This document shows, piece by piece, positions 34,897-45,779 of a stretch of 64,000 nucleotides of DNA; the stretch's first letter is position 1; the number at the start of each line of letters is the position of its first letter. A program made the position numbers and the translations under genes. The notes under the pieces were generated by a model. That model made no database searches. It was not told the origin of the DNA and was given only the letters and a program-made list of their open reading frames with translations. Where the stretch lies: assembly GCF_001540865.1 (NCBI RefSeq), contig NC_033628.1:6064231-6128230 (forward strand). Direction: 5' to 3'. The DNA comes from Ananas comosus (taxonomy: Eukaryota > Streptophyta > Magnoliopsida > Poales > Bromeliaceae).

Positions 34897-36076
34897 TTTA
34901 TAGTAGGAGATGGTAAAAATATGTATGACTTCACATATGTGGAGAATGTGGCCCATGCTAATATTTGTGCTGAGAAAGCTCTACGTTCAGACCCAGCTTC
35001 TGTTGCTGGAAAGGTATTGTTTCTAAAGATATTGTTGCCAATTCATATTCATTGATCAACCAACTGCTTTTATGGCTGACGTTTTTTATTTCTCACTACT
35101 TAATGGCAGTCATTTTTTGTTACAAATGATGAGCCAGTGGAGCTTTGGGAGTTTATTTCTAGTATACAAGAAGGCTTGGGATACCAGAGGTACCTTCAAT
35201 GCATTTTTCATTGTCCAGCTGTTCTTTAAGGTTTTGTCTTGATTCACATATTTGCCTTGAGAATTGCTCTTGAGAACATGTTTTTTCCAAATGGAAAAAG
35301 TTGTGTTTGAGTAGAACTGTTCGAATAGACCCAAGCACTTTTTTGTTAAATCCCTCAATAGGTTTCACCAGGGCTAAACACTCAGACCTCTTTTTTCGTC
35401 AAAATATCAAGCTTCTACTTATAGTAGAGAAGATATTTAACTAGGCTAAATGAACAAAGAATGGACGAGGCAGTAATAATGTTATCTTTATTAGTTAATT
35501 TCATGATTATGAGTGGATTCTGATTTCTATATCCAAATAGTAGCAACGACTAGCTTTAAATTCTTGGAATTTACTGCTGATTGCAAAGATTTGAGCACAA
35601 AGACAACTAATCAATATTCTGTCAAATTGAGGGGGTATGTATTTTCCTCTGTCATTTTTTTTGAACCAAATTCATTTGTTTTTTCTTGCGCTTACCAAAT
35701 TTATTTGTTTTGGCAATGAAGCTTCAGTACTTTTCCTGCTTAAATTAAACTCTTTACTTAGCACACATCTTTCGTTTTATCATATATCAGTGGATTACTG
35801 AAATTTCCTTCAAATAGCTGTAGATTGGATGTAGGTGGTTTCCTTCAAAAAGTGCTGATACTATCTGTTTCATTCAGGGCCGCAATTAATATTTCTGCCA
35901 ATCTTGTATTCCTACTTGTTCTGCTTGCCCGAAAGTTTAGCGAAAAGGTGTTTTTGCATAGAATATCCAATCCAATACCTGGTCCTGCTGCGGTTCACGC
36001 TCTCGCATGCACGAGGACTTTCAGTTGTTCGAGAGCTAAAAGCATTCTTGGTTATTTTCCAGTCTTATCAATGGAG
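34897..36076 (+). pseudogene. Three exons of a 3-beta-hydroxysteroid dehydrogenase/decarboxylase (reticulon-type), truncated
   Basis: Exons 34897-35013, 35110-35189 and 35878-36076 have GT-AG borders and join in frame. They encode VGDGKNMYDFTYVENVAHAN, then FFVTNDEPVELWEFISSIQE, then a diverged stretch ending CTRTFSCSRAKSILGYFPV. These are the middle and late parts of the plant 3BETAHSD/D (sterol-4-alpha-carboxylate 3-dehydrogenase) SDR domain. The N-terminal NAD-binding GxxGxxG exon, the YxxxK catalytic exon and the C-terminal reticulon membrane domain are absent within several kb. Open frames are preserved, but the copy cannot encode an enzyme. A possible next exon at 36232-36297 does not match the family. 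Neighbouring a GH51 exon and Helitron termini, it may be captured DNA. Confidence 0.72.
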
Positions 36077-37101
36077 GTGAGCTGGTTTTAAATTTCGTCT
36101 ATTGCAAAAATACTTATACTCTTTTTGTCTTTTTCAATTGGCTTCCAAGCTTATCCATGTTTTTGAACATCTTCAAGCTTCAATAGTTTTTTAATCAGTT
36201 GCATGGTCTGTACACTTTGACCACTTTACAGGGCAGGTCAATTTGATAAAGCCCCTGCTGAAGCCAGGTTATGAGTTTGATCAGCTTTTGGTGCTAGGTA
36301 AACTTATTTCTGCATTAGTTTTTCCATTTTTTGCTACCATAATCAATTATCTTTTAGCTTTTGTATAAAGTCATCATTTTGTTTGCCTTTTCCCCCTTCT
36401 ATTTACATACATATATCTAGATTATGTTGTGGAATGGTGCTTTATATTAAAGTGGAATTGTATTGTGATTTTGGTCTATGATTTGTTTTCATGGATGCTT
36501 AACGACTTGGCTCAAGCTCTGACATGCTCTAAGAAGAAACTCTCAATATCTGACGCACCGATACTCTGTTGTTATTTTTTCCGTTTTATTTAGACAAACA
36601 GGGTCTTTTAGGACCCGGTGAGAGGTTAAAATGCTGTGTAAATAAAATTAGATGTTTGAATTGGCCATTCCATTTTTATTACATTCATATGGATAACTAG
36701 GTGATTACACTCTAAGCGTAGTTCTTTCTGTTGTTGGACAATGTTTGCTTTTGTTCTTCAAACAATCATTCAATATCTTCAGCATACTCAGTTCATACCA
36801 AAGAGAAACTTTAAAAAAAGGATAGTAGCCTATTTTAATTTTACAGGCTCAAAGCCTATTTTGAAGGATGAAATTAGCAACCAAACTGTTTGCCAATTTG
36901 GCATTTGTAGCACTTGGAAAGTAAACCATGTTTTAGAACTTTAGTTGTTTTCGTTTCTTTATATGTATTATTTTTGTCGTGTCAATCATGTGTGACATAT
37001 TTAGGTTGGTATCTAATTTGTATTTAAACTTTCTCTGATAGAGAGCATTTTGCGAATGCCCTATATATGTGCACCTCATTAGTGTCCCCATATCGTTGCT
37101 A
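36077..37101. other. AT-rich DNA, no recognised gene
   Basis: No convincing exon or element ends. The 67-aa frame at 36741-36944 is not recognised. Confidence 0.4.
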
Positions 37102-37150
37102 TCTATCCATATATTAAAAGCCCAATATAACTGTGGCCTACGTGGCGCTT
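37102..37150 (+). mobile_element. Helitron-type 5' terminus
   Basis: TCTATCCATATATTAAAAGC followed by CCAATATAACTGTGGCCTACGTGG, preceded by A. Plant Helitrons begin with TC, insert between A and T, and very often start with this TCTAT...ATTAAAAGCCC pattern and an early GTGGC..ACGTGGC motif. The matching 3' end is not established (candidate at 50621-50650, or beyond the window). Confidence 0.7.
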
Positions 37151-38220
37151 TCTCGACGCCCCCCCTCTACCGCGCGCTCTCGTGCCCGCCCCGCATTGCA
37201 TGGGTGCTCGGGAGGGTTGCGTGTCGCCCTACCCGCGTCTCTTGGACCCTGTCTCCCGAATCGCTCTCTCCCCATCGCTTATCTCGCGATTCCTCTCTCC
37301 CGGACGCGGGCCCCCGGAGATGCCGCGGGATGCGGGGCGTTGTCTCCTAGCTGTACTCGCGGGCGCATCGTGTGGCAGGAGCCCTAGATTCCCCGGTGTG
37401 CACCGTGCTCCAACTCCTCTCTCTGCGGCGGCCGTCGCGGTACGCTTCTGGCCGTCCTCCGTACTCGCCTACCCTTGCCTGGCCATGCCCATCGTCGTCC
37501 TTCTCCTCGCCGGCGCCGCATGTGGCCTGCTTGGTCCCCATAAACTTTATATGGTACTTAATCATCACGCTCTACTCTACAACGCTTGCCCTGTCTGGCC
37601 TTCGCCCCCTTCCTCTTTGCTGCCCCTGCCCGTCGGTTCCCTCATGCCCACCGTGCCCCTCCACCTGTCCCCGGGCTCCTCCCTCTTCCTCTCTCTTTCC
37701 ATTTNCGGTTCCCTCATGCCCACCGTGCCCCTCCACCTGTCCCCGGGCTCCTCCCTCTTCCTCTCTCTCTCAGTTCTTGGTGGTACGGCTTGGCCCCCAG
37801 GGCAGCCTGCTCCGCTTCCCCCCAGCCCCGTCTCCCTCTTCCTTCCCATTTGCAGCAGCGGCCTATAAATATCCAGGTGCCTATATGCAGAAGTGCCGCG
37901 AGTTGGTTGCCTCTGTTTATGATCTTTAGCCTTTTGATTCTACCGACCCCCTCTTCTTCTGGTTCTCTGTTGGGCCCGAGGCTTGACCAGTTGGTCCTGC
38001 TCTGGTCTGAGGTTTGTGGAATCGAATTTAACAAATTGTTTATACAATACTTGGGGTGCCTGATTTCGCCGCTTTGCCTTTTGCCTCCTAGGTTGTGTGC
38101 TTTTGTGAACTTCTTGGTGGCCGGTTCCCTTACCTACCGCTGAACTTTTGTCCTCCCGACCCTGTTTTGGTGAGTGGTGGGCCAGTCCGTTCTGAAAAAA
38201 AACCCAAAAAAGAATGCTTT
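37151..38220 (+). other. GC-rich Helitron-leader-like region
   Basis: GC-rich and CT-rich for roughly 900 bp, unlike its surroundings, grading into AT-rich DNA. Long Pro/Ser/Leu-rich frames exist in several phases on both strands, which is expected from composition. I see no conserved domain. It may be the promoter or leader region of the Helitron starting at 37102. Confidence 0.4.
37634..37771. repeat. Direct duplication flanking a single N (37705)
   Basis: The block starting CGGTTCCCTCATGCCCACC at 37634 runs into the N at 37705 and starts again at 37706. The copies are identical for about 65 bp. Most likely an unmerged contig overlap. Confidence 0.75.
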
Positions 38221-39055
38221 TTTTAACAAAACACTGCTGCGATGTTTACTAGGCTTCTGTGATAATAGCAAGAAAGTGTATCAGACAATGTAAACTGAAA
38301 CGACAACAGAGAGTTCTTTGGGAAATCATTGTTCGAAGTAAATATTTTATGTACTTTCTTCAGCTTAAATAAGATAGCTCTATTATGCTCAATGAAAATA
38401 CTATAATAGGCTATGGTAAATGAATAAAAAACCATAATCCAAAGAATCATCAAAAGAATATGCATACAAAAAAAACCCCAGGAAGAATTCAATTCAAATG
38501 CCGACAGCCAAACGAAGAAGAGTATTTAAAAAGTCAATAAGCAGGGAACAATTCAAACAATTGTATAAATTCTGTTGCAAAACCAATTTAAAGAATCACC
38601 CAAAAAGAGGACAAAAAGGAAGGCATAGCAGCAGGCTAGGGGGTGGGGTTGAGTACAAAAGAAATTTAGCTCTTCATTTGAGCTCCAACTCCTGTAGGAG
38701 TTGATGAGGAGGGGCTTAGGAATGCTTGAATTCACTTGGGTTTGAGGTTTGTATGATCTAATTAGGTAGTTTTGCACTGCTCAGACTGAAATCCTGCATG
38801 CCTTTTGGTTTGTTCAAGCTCTTTTTGGGATGTATAATGGGGTTCAAGTTGGATAGAGTCGGTTTTTCAGATAATTCGTTGTACTCAACTATGCTATTCG
38901 TGTCTTTGTTTGGGATTAAATGTGGTACCTATGCATGGACTCGGCTGCTTAGATACATTGTTGTTTTACTAATACAACTTTGATTCCTTCATTCCTTTCT
39001 GTTCCTTGCTATTTTCTCTCTCTTTTTTAAGGCGATGATGATAAGTAGAGGAGAA
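38221..39055. other. AT-rich DNA, no gene seen
   Basis: Only short ORFs on both strands and no element termini. Confidence 0.4.
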
Positions 39056-39059
39056 CGTG

Positions 39060-39245
39060 GAAAATGATGGCTTCGAACAAGAGGGGGTTTGGATGGCCTA
39101 TTCATAGGCAACCACTTCCTATTGTTCTTAGCCTTAGTCGTTCCACACATGTTCCTCCTGCGGTAATCTATTGCTTGCTCCTATTTCTATCCTGTGCTTG
39201 AGAGAATTTTGCTGGCTTAACTGAGCCTTACCTTTTTAGTTTTTG
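39060..39245 (+). repeat. 'R' module copy
   Basis: Shares 'gggtttggatggcctattcataggcaaccactt...cttagccttagtcgtt' and 'taactgagcctta' with 19585-19900 and 45830-46060. Confidence 0.5.
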
Positions 39246-39354
39246 GTTTTGGCTGTGTGGTTCAAAAATAAATATGTTGAATTCTTACTTCGCCAAGTTT
39301 TTGTTTGCTCCTTTATTCTTCACTTCTTTGGGCCCATGCTATGATGACCTTCCC

Positions 39355-39690
39355 CATTAATGTGAGCTGATTGCGATAATTGAGGCCGCGCCAAGCCTTC
39401 TTGGTTGACGATAGGGACATTTTCGATGCTGGCTTGCTCCGCCGATGATGAGGGTGCTTTGGTTATGCTGCTTTGGAGGCAGCCAATTGCTCTGCGTCTT
39501 CGCTGGTTGTAGGGGGGCTTTGGACGGCCTTTTCGTATTCAACCAGCCCTTCTTATTTGGCCTTAGAATGCTGTTGGTATACATGTCCGTTGTAACTCAA
39601 CCACCGGTTCTGGTTGTGCAGCTTTCTGCGCCAATCTAATAATGTTTGATGACCGGAGGGGTAGTCTGAGCAAAGTTTTTTTTATTTCTT
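39355..39690 (+). repeat. 'M' module copy 1
   Basis: Contains 'gatgatgagggtgcttt', 'ggcagccaattgctctg', 'caaccagcccttcttatttgg' and ends '...ccaatctaataatgtttgatgaccggag...gtctgagcaaa'. The same order of phrases recurs near 40180, 41360, 41940 and 42720. Confidence 0.55.
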
Positions 39691-39731
39691 GCTCTTCAAT
39701 TTTCATTGGTTTCTATATATAACAAAGCAAA

Positions 39732-39790
39732 TCTATCCATATATTAAAAGCCCAGAAAATAACTCGCGAATTCATAACATAGCTAAAATA
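39732..39790 (+). mobile_element. Second Helitron-type 5' terminus
   Basis: TCTATCCATATATTAAAAGC, identical over 20+ bases to the terminus at 37102 and again preceded by A. The sequence diverges right after (CCAGAAAATAACTCGCG). It is either a nested Helitron or a fragment. Confidence 0.55.
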
Positions 39791-40179
39791 GGAATCACTA
39801 AGACTACATTTGGTTTGGGAACTAAAGTTTTAGAAAACAACTTTTGTTGTTCCCGGTATAAGTTAGAACAAATTATAAATTACGTTTTGATATTATTTAT
39901 TTGTTAGTACAGAATATTTTTGACAATGTTTGAATATTTATGTTGGAATTATCTTTTATGTTTCTTAGATTGTTTAGTTGGTGGACTCCGATATAATCCA
40001 GCTGGATCCGGCTAGGCAATATATTTAAATTAGCATATGAAATTCTGATTTCGTCACTGTGTTTTGAATTAAATATGTTGAATTCTTGCTTTGTTGTATT
40101 TTGATTTGCTCCTTTTCTCTTCGCTTCTTTTGCCCCATACTACGATGCCCTTCCCCTTGGATGTGAGTTACTTGCGGTA

Positions 40180-40442
40180 ATTGAGGGCGCAACGAGCCTT
40201 CTCGGTTTCCTATAGAGGGCTTTTCAATGACGGTTTTCTCCACTGATGATGAGGGGGCTTTGGGTGGTTTGCTTCGAAGGCAGCCAATTGGTCTATTTCT
40301 TCGCTGGTCGTGGGGGGGGTTTGGATGGTCTTTTCCTAGGCAACCAGCCCCTCTTATTTGGGCTAAGCATGATTTTTGTACGCATGTCCGTTGCATCTCA
40401 GTCGCAAGTACTAATTGTCGATTGATTTGGGGGATTTCATTG
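40180..40442 (+). repeat. 'M' module copy 2
   Basis: Holds 'gatgatgagggggctttgggtggtttgcttcgaaggcagcc', 'tctatttcttcgctggtcg' and 'ggcaaccagcccctcttattt', in the same order as the other M copies. Confidence 0.55.
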
Positions 40443-40615
40443 CTGTTTTACTTTTGGGACAGCTGAATTGTGGGGATTCCTATGCATGTTGCGATCTCTG
40501 AAACTGATTGTTATTTTACCACAAGGATGCTTATCTCCACCGGTAGAAAACCTATTGAAAAAGGTTGGAAAACAGTCCTCGGGCAGGCGACTTGAATAAA
40601 ACTTTCCTTCCTGAA
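40443..40615 (-). repeat. 'X' module, minus-strand copy
   Basis: Its reverse complement aligns with the tandem copies at 55776-56118 and 56202-56546 (shared TTTTATTCAAG, GTTTTCCAACCTTTTTC, CAACATG.ATAGGAAT.CCC). On the minus strand it encodes ESFIQVACPRTVFQPFSIGF, and the other copies encode close variants. Confidence 0.65.
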
Positions 40616-40945
40616 AAAGTTGTCGGCTGAAAAAGCCAAGCTGTCGGAGAGCTTTAACAAATCACTTTTCCGATAGATCAAATGACCCAGAGAAGAGAAC
40701 TTCGCGATGAACTCCACAATTGGCCGCTTGATACTTTTTAGCTGGTTTTCAACTCGCATTTCCACAAAATTTGTTCTGCCAAGGGTGTATGGGTTTCTCT
40801 GAATGCTTTTCTGAACTCCCTGCGCGGCAGCCTTTGGAACATGAAAATCTTTTAAGCTAATACTAAAGCCACCGAAAAACAGCGTTTTGTCGAGGAAGGA
40901 GCTGCCTGAGCCTCTTTGGGAGCCATACAAAGCAACTTTATGCAA
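40511..40945 (-). CDS. Uncharacterised 144-aa ORF overlapping the X module
   Basis: Open for 144 codons on the minus strand, from MHKVALYGSQRGSGSS to EISILVVK. I do not recognise a domain. Its C-terminal third (FIQ..., TVFQPFSIGFLPVE) is shared with two other X-module copies in the window, where it is also open, so the segment may descend from a captured coding exon. No promoter or splice evidence. Low confidence that it is a gene. Confidence 0.3.
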   Translation of the reverse strand: MHKVALYGSQRGSGSSFLDKTLFFGGFSISLKDFHVPKAAAQGVQKSIQRNPYTLGRTNFVEMRVENQLKSIKRPIVEFIAKFSSLGHLIYRKSDLLKLSDSLAFSADNFFRKESFIQVACPRTVFQPFSIGFLPVEISILVVK

Positions 40946-41359
40946 TTTTCATGCTTTCCCTCTCTCTATGTTTATATATAATATGGGTTGTTTATTTTCT
41001 GAGTTTCTTTTACCATCTTTGCCTACAGGAATGGTGCCCCTCACGCTTTAATAGATTTTATGCTTTTATCGGCTATCTACTTTGTGATTTATTTATTTAC
41101 TTATGCTTTGCATGTTGATTTTGCCCCCTTTTTCCTTTGATGAATTCCCTGATAATTTATCCTCTACTACTTTGTTCCCATTTTGCATTTTGATTCCTTT
41201 TTTGCGCTTTCTCATTTGCTGAATTCCCTGGTAATTTATCGTCTTCTACTTTGTTCCCAGCGTATTTTTCATCTCCAACTTGCTCACATTTTTAAATAGT
41301 TTACTTGGGAGTTTTGCCTAACCTGTGGTTTTTATTGCCCCCTCTTTACTCCTGTTTGT

Positions 41360-41680
41360 CCTATGCTATGATGACCTTCCCCTTACATATGAATTATTCG
41401 TGATGCACACTGGTCCTGGAGGTGCTTTGTGGTGCTAGCTTCATAATGGACCAACTAATCTGTTTCTTCACCCGTAAAGGGCGCCTTTTTCTGTAGGCAA
41501 CCAGTCCCTCTTATTTAGGGTGTGAATACTTTCGGTGTGCTAAATCCCCAGTACTAAGTGTGCAGTGTGCGGCGCCAATCCGGTAATGTTGGATGATGGG
41601 GAGTAGTCTGAGCAAAATATGCTTATTTTCACTATTCGGCTTTCCTTGATTGCCTTCTCTATATATTTATGAATAGTTTT
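41360..41680 (+). repeat. 'M' module copy 3
   Basis: 'gatgaccttccccttacatatgaattattcgtgatgcacactggtcc' and '...ccaatccggtaatgttggatgatggggagtagtctgagcaaaatatg' closely match copy 4 at 41940-42260. Confidence 0.6.
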
Positions 41681-41828
41681 ATTTCATTTCTATTAAGATT
41701 TGATTAACCAGTTGCTCTTGCTCACATTTNCTATTCGGCTTTCCTTGATTGCCTTCTCTATATATTTATGAATAGTTTTATTTCATTTCTATTAAGATTT
41801 GATTAACCAGTTGCTCTTGCTCACATTT
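41632..41828. repeat. 98-bp direct duplication flanking a single N (41730)
   Basis: 41632-41729 and 41731-41828 are identical apart from the N between them. Most likely an assembly join with unmerged overlap. Confidence 0.85.
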
Positions 41829-41939
41829 TTATATAGTTTACTTGGGAGTTTTGTCTTACCTATGGTTTTTATTGCTCCTCCTCTTGCTTTTAGTCCAGCC
41901 CTTATATTTTCCTGAGTTTCTCTTTACTCCTTTTTCGTC

Positions 41940-42260
41940 TATGCTATGATGAGCTTCTCCTTACATATTAATTGTTCGTGATGCACACTGGTCCTGGAGG
42001 TGCTTTGTGTGATTTGCTTCATAATGTCCCAACGAATCTGTTTCTTCACCTGTAAAGGCCGTTTTTTTGATGGCCTTTTTCTCTGGGTCTTATTTAGGCT
42101 GTGGATACTTTCGGTGTGCATGTCGATTGTAGTTAAATCCCCAGTACTAAGTGTGCGGTGTGTGGCGCCAGGCCGATGATTTCGGATGATGAGGAGCAGT
42201 CTGAGCAAAATATGGTTATTTCCACTATTTGGCTTACCTTGATTGCCTTCTCTATATATT
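41940..42260 (+). repeat. 'M' module copy 4
   Basis: Same phrases as copy 3, including 'ttgttcgtgatgcacactggtcctggaggtgctttg' and 'gatgatgaggagcagtctgagcaaaatatgg', with scattered differences and one shortened interior. Confidence 0.6.
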
Positions 42261-42297
42261 TATGAATAGTTTTGACTCATTTCTATTAAGGTTTGAT

Positions 42298-42640
42298 TAA
42301 CCAGTTGCTCTTATTTACCCCAAGGGAGTTTTTGCTGTCCATGCAGGGAGTGCGCCAGTTAGCAATGTGAATCCAGCGGCATTTGTTGTTTCTTGGGTAA
42401 TATCCCATAACCATATGGGTTTGAGCAAACTATATCTTTTTCGCCTTTTAGTTTGTCCTTCTTTTAATTTACTCTTATCTGCCGAATCCTTAGTTATCAA
42501 TTTGTTCTTCGTTTTGCGTTACCCTTTTTTATATTGTGCTTTGGATGTATCTTATACGTCCTCACTTTTCCCTCGAGCCTTCGGCTCTAACTTTTCTGTT
42601 CCACGGGATGGTGTCCTGTTCCTCGCAAGCCCTTGAGCTC
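42298..42640 (+). repeat. 'P' module copy 1 with open 89-aa frame
   Basis: Aligns with 44325-44610. Both copies hold an open hydrophobic frame: here NPAAFVVSWVISHNHMGLSK then NLLLSAESLVIN (frame 42367-42636). No known family. Whether it is a protein-coding relic or chance is open. Confidence 0.5.
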
Positions 42641-42719
42641 TATTGCAGATTATTGCTGTTTACACTCCCCTGCTTCAAGGGTATTGCTGAAATGGGAGCC
42701 TCTTGAGTGATCGAAACCC

Positions 42720-43030
42720 GAGTCTTCTTGGTTGCCTATAGGGGGGTTTACGATTACGGGTTTCTCCGCTAATAATGAGGGGCCTTTCGGTGGTTTACTT
42801 CGGAGCCAACTAATTCGTCTATTTCTTCACTGGTCGGGGGTCCTAGGCAACCAGTCCCTCTTATTTGGACTAGGCATGTTTTTTGTATGCAAGTCCATTG
42901 TAACTCAATCACAAGTACTGATCATCCAAGTTTCGCCGCCAATCTAATAGTGTTCGATGCCTAGGAGGAGTCTGAGCAACTTTTTTAAATCCCGCGCTAT
43001 TCGGTTTTCCTTAGTTGGCTTCTATGTACA
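42720..43030 (+). repeat. 'M' module copy 5
   Basis: 'ggtttctccgctaataatgaggggcctttcggtggtttacttcgg' and 'ccgccaatctaatagtgttcgatgcctaggaggagtctgagcaa' match the M consensus. Confidence 0.55.
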
Positions 43031-43333
43031 TATTACAGAGCTTTTAGCCTATATTTGGAATATTACCTTTATATTTTGCCTTCACTTTGCATAAAATACC
43101 TTTTATTCAGTATGCGCCGCTTGAGTTTTATGTACATTAATGCTTTCCCCTGATTTGTTTGGGCTTCAGTGCCGTTTTCTTTGGTAGTCTTTCTTTGGTT
43201 TTTTCCCCCTCTTTACCATCACGAGTCTTTTGCCCTGCATTCTCTTTATTGGGTTAATGTGTTATCATAAGCCTGCGTAAATTTGCAGCTGGGATTTCCC
43301 CGTTCAGATTTGCAAAACAGTTTGCACAGCATC

Positions 43334-44099
43334 TGTCACGCCCCGCCCCGAATCCACTCCCAATTTGGCACGGTTCGGGCACATCAGACGGACCGCCGAA
43401 CGGACAGTACCTCTCCTGTCCGCCCAAGGCCAAGCAACCAGATCATGTACAATTAAGCACCCAGGAATTTGCTTAAATAACATACATGATCAAATACGAT
43501 GCACACAAGTGCAATACAACTAAGAGCAAGAACCACAAGTGATAGACAAGTGTATAAAGAGAGATAGTCTAACTATCACAATCATTCAACATTTACATTA
43601 TTGAATATATTATATTTTCATCTTCCAAAATGTAAGTACATGTTTTCTTCAAAATACAAGTAGCTCTCTGATATCTATCCAAAATATCNNNNNNNNNNNN
43701 NNNAAAGAAAAGGCTCAAGTCCCCTATATATATATATAGGAAACTTGGCCTCCAAGTTTCATAGGAAACTTGGTCTCCCAGTGTCATAAGAAACTTAGCC
43801 TCCAAGTTTCATAGGAAACTTGGCCTCCAAGTTATCTAGGAAACTTGGCCTCCAAGTTATCTAGGAAACTTGGCCTCCAAGTTATCCAAGAACACTATTC
43901 ACATACAGTTTAGCAGCACGGTACAGATATTATTCGTCTGTCCTGTCTCTCACAGAAAATTCTAAATCTTCTGTTTTCGCTTCCATTTCAACACGGGTCA
44001 CTCTAGACTTATAATTTACTTCTATAAATCCAATAAAAATAGTATCTCATACTATTTTTATTTATTTCCATTTTTATATTTAAAATCCGGTACCTTACA
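43334..44099 (-). mobile_element. Solo LTR (or gap-collapsed element) of a LARD-related family
   Basis: Runs from TGTCACGCCCCGCCCCG to CCGGTACCTTACA with an exact target duplication GCATC (43329-43333 and 44100-44104). Read on the minus strand, its first 150 bp align with the LARD LTR at 20525 (TGTAAGGTACCGG, the TAGTATGAGATACTA hairpin, AACAGAAGATTTAGAATTTT). An N gap at 43689-43703 lies inside, so the true length is unknown and an internal domain might be missing from the assembly. Confidence 0.8.
43737..43888. repeat. Six-copy tandem repeat of 25-27 bp with internal hairpins
   Basis: Units are variants of AGGAAACTTGGCCTCCAAGT. Most contain the inverted repeat AACTTGG / CCAAGTT with a 3-base loop. 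It lies beside the N gap in the solo LTR, where tandem structure may have stopped the assembly. Confidence 0.8.
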
Positions 44100-44324
44100 G
44101 CATCACTTTCCTGTTTTCGTATGTGCAAAATCGTGCCTGCTTTTTCCTGGAAATAGTCAGCTTTGTTTTGAGAGTGTAATAACTTCGGGTTTTTTCATCC
44201 TATGCTATGATGCATCGCCCCTTCAATGTCGGATCGTAGCAGTTATTAAGAGTTGCACCATTCCGATTCTCGCGGGTGTTCTAGGCTGGTGATGGGATCA
44301 TTTGCAATGGCTTACTTCGCAGTA

Positions 44325-44675
44325 AACCAGTTGCTCTTATTTACTCCACGGATCTTTTTCCTGTCCATGCGGGGAGTGGGTCAGTGGGCAGTGTGAATCC
44401 GGTGGCCTTCGTTGTTGGTTCAGTAATATCCAATAGTCATATAAGCCTGAGCAAACTATATCTATTTTTACTTTCAGTTTCTGCTTCCTTTAATTTACTC
44501 TTATCTGCTGAATTTTTGGTTGCCGATTTGTCATTTGTTTTGCGTTCCCCTTTTTTATATTGGGCTTTGGGTGTATTTTATATGCGCTTACTTTTTCCTC
44601 GAGGTTTCAGGAAAAATGTGAGAAATGGAAATTTACCGTGCAATTTCTTAAAACTGATTCCTGAGTTTTGAAAAT
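44325..44675 (+). repeat. 'P' module copy 2 with open 95-aa frame
   Basis: Aligns with 42298-42640. The frame at 44384-44671 reads NPVAFVVGSVISNSHISLSK then NLLLSAEFLVAD, in register with copy 1. Confidence 0.5.
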
Positions 44676-45457
44676 TTTGTTTCCTGGGGTACCTTCAGCT
44701 ATTGGCGTTCCTGAAATGTCTGTATCAATTTTGGGTTGTCCTAATTTTTGTGGAATTCCTGGAAATTTAGTTTTTTTTTTTTTTTTTGAATGAAGATTGG
44801 AGACTTGGAAATTCCGTTTTTTTTGGGGACAAAAAAAATATAGAGGACTGTCTTCTATATAATTATTTGAAGTTGGCTAAAAATTGTGATAGCAGCGCAG
44901 TTTGAAATGAATACCTGAATCCTTTTTCTTTTAGAAAATTCCAGTAGGAATTTAATAGTTTATGTCGAGTGAATTATAGAGTATTCCACTAAGTGATAAC
45001 ATATTCTATTAGGTTGCAAACTATTCCGTCACAAAAGTTAAAATGCTGTTGGATTCTAACTATATTCTACAAACAAATTGATTACATTTACAGTTGTGCC
45101 AAGTTCACTCTAGGCATGTAGAAAAACTAATTGACTTAATATTTGCGGCACATGTTTGTCTAAGTAGATGTAATCTGTAAGAGCCTTTTTATTTGGCTTC
45201 TTATTAAGGATCATGGATCTGTATTCTAGAAGCCTATTGATGAAATTTAGTATGTGGGCTATTACACTTTGGTTTGTTGTTCATCCTACCTGTTTCCTCT
45301 CTTTTTTTGTCTTTTAATTTAAAAATATAAACAAAACCTTCTTGATTAATGTGTAGAATCAAACTTATTGTGCTTATCACCTGTAAATGCTCAAATTGAC
45401 TGCTCTTTCCCTCTTAGCTTTCACCTTCTCGAACTTCTGTACCCGATTATTTATTGC
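44676..45457. other. AT-rich DNA, nothing seen
   Basis: Contains a T17 tract near 44770. No gene or element ends. Confidence 0.45.
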
Positions 45458-45720
45458 AACTGCAAGTTTGATTTATTAAACTCCTCTTTGTGCTTATAAC
45501 CTGTTTGATTTCCTTTTTTGTGTGTGTGTGTGTGTCTAGCTGTGGTGTTCTAATGCAACTGTGCATAGAAAAGTTAGTGCCTTACATTGTAACTGCAAGT
45601 TTGATTTATTAAACTCCTCTTTGTGCTTATAACCTATTTGATTTCCTTTTTTTTTGTGTGTGTGTGTGTCTGTGGTGTTCTAATGCAACTGTGCATAGAA
45701 AGCTTAGTGCCTTAGCACAT
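45458..45720. repeat. 133-bp tandem duplication
   Basis: Two units starting AACTGCAAGTTTGATTTATT (45458 and 45591), each with a (TG)n run and ending near GTGCATAGAAA..TTAGTGCC. Confidence 0.8.
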
Positions 45721-45779
45721 GTCGATGTAATGTTGCATGAATTAGAATATCTTTCTTGCTCTTCTTTAAGGCTATGATG

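Noticed and set aside
37182..38143. Pro/Ser/Leu-rich ORFs up to 228 codons
   Set aside because: They overlap in several frames in a GC/CT-rich stretch, include an N and a duplicated block, and show no conserved motif.
43737..43888. Six short repeats considered as a CRISPR array
   Set aside because: Units are contiguous without unique spacers, vary in sequence, and lie inside a plant LTR.
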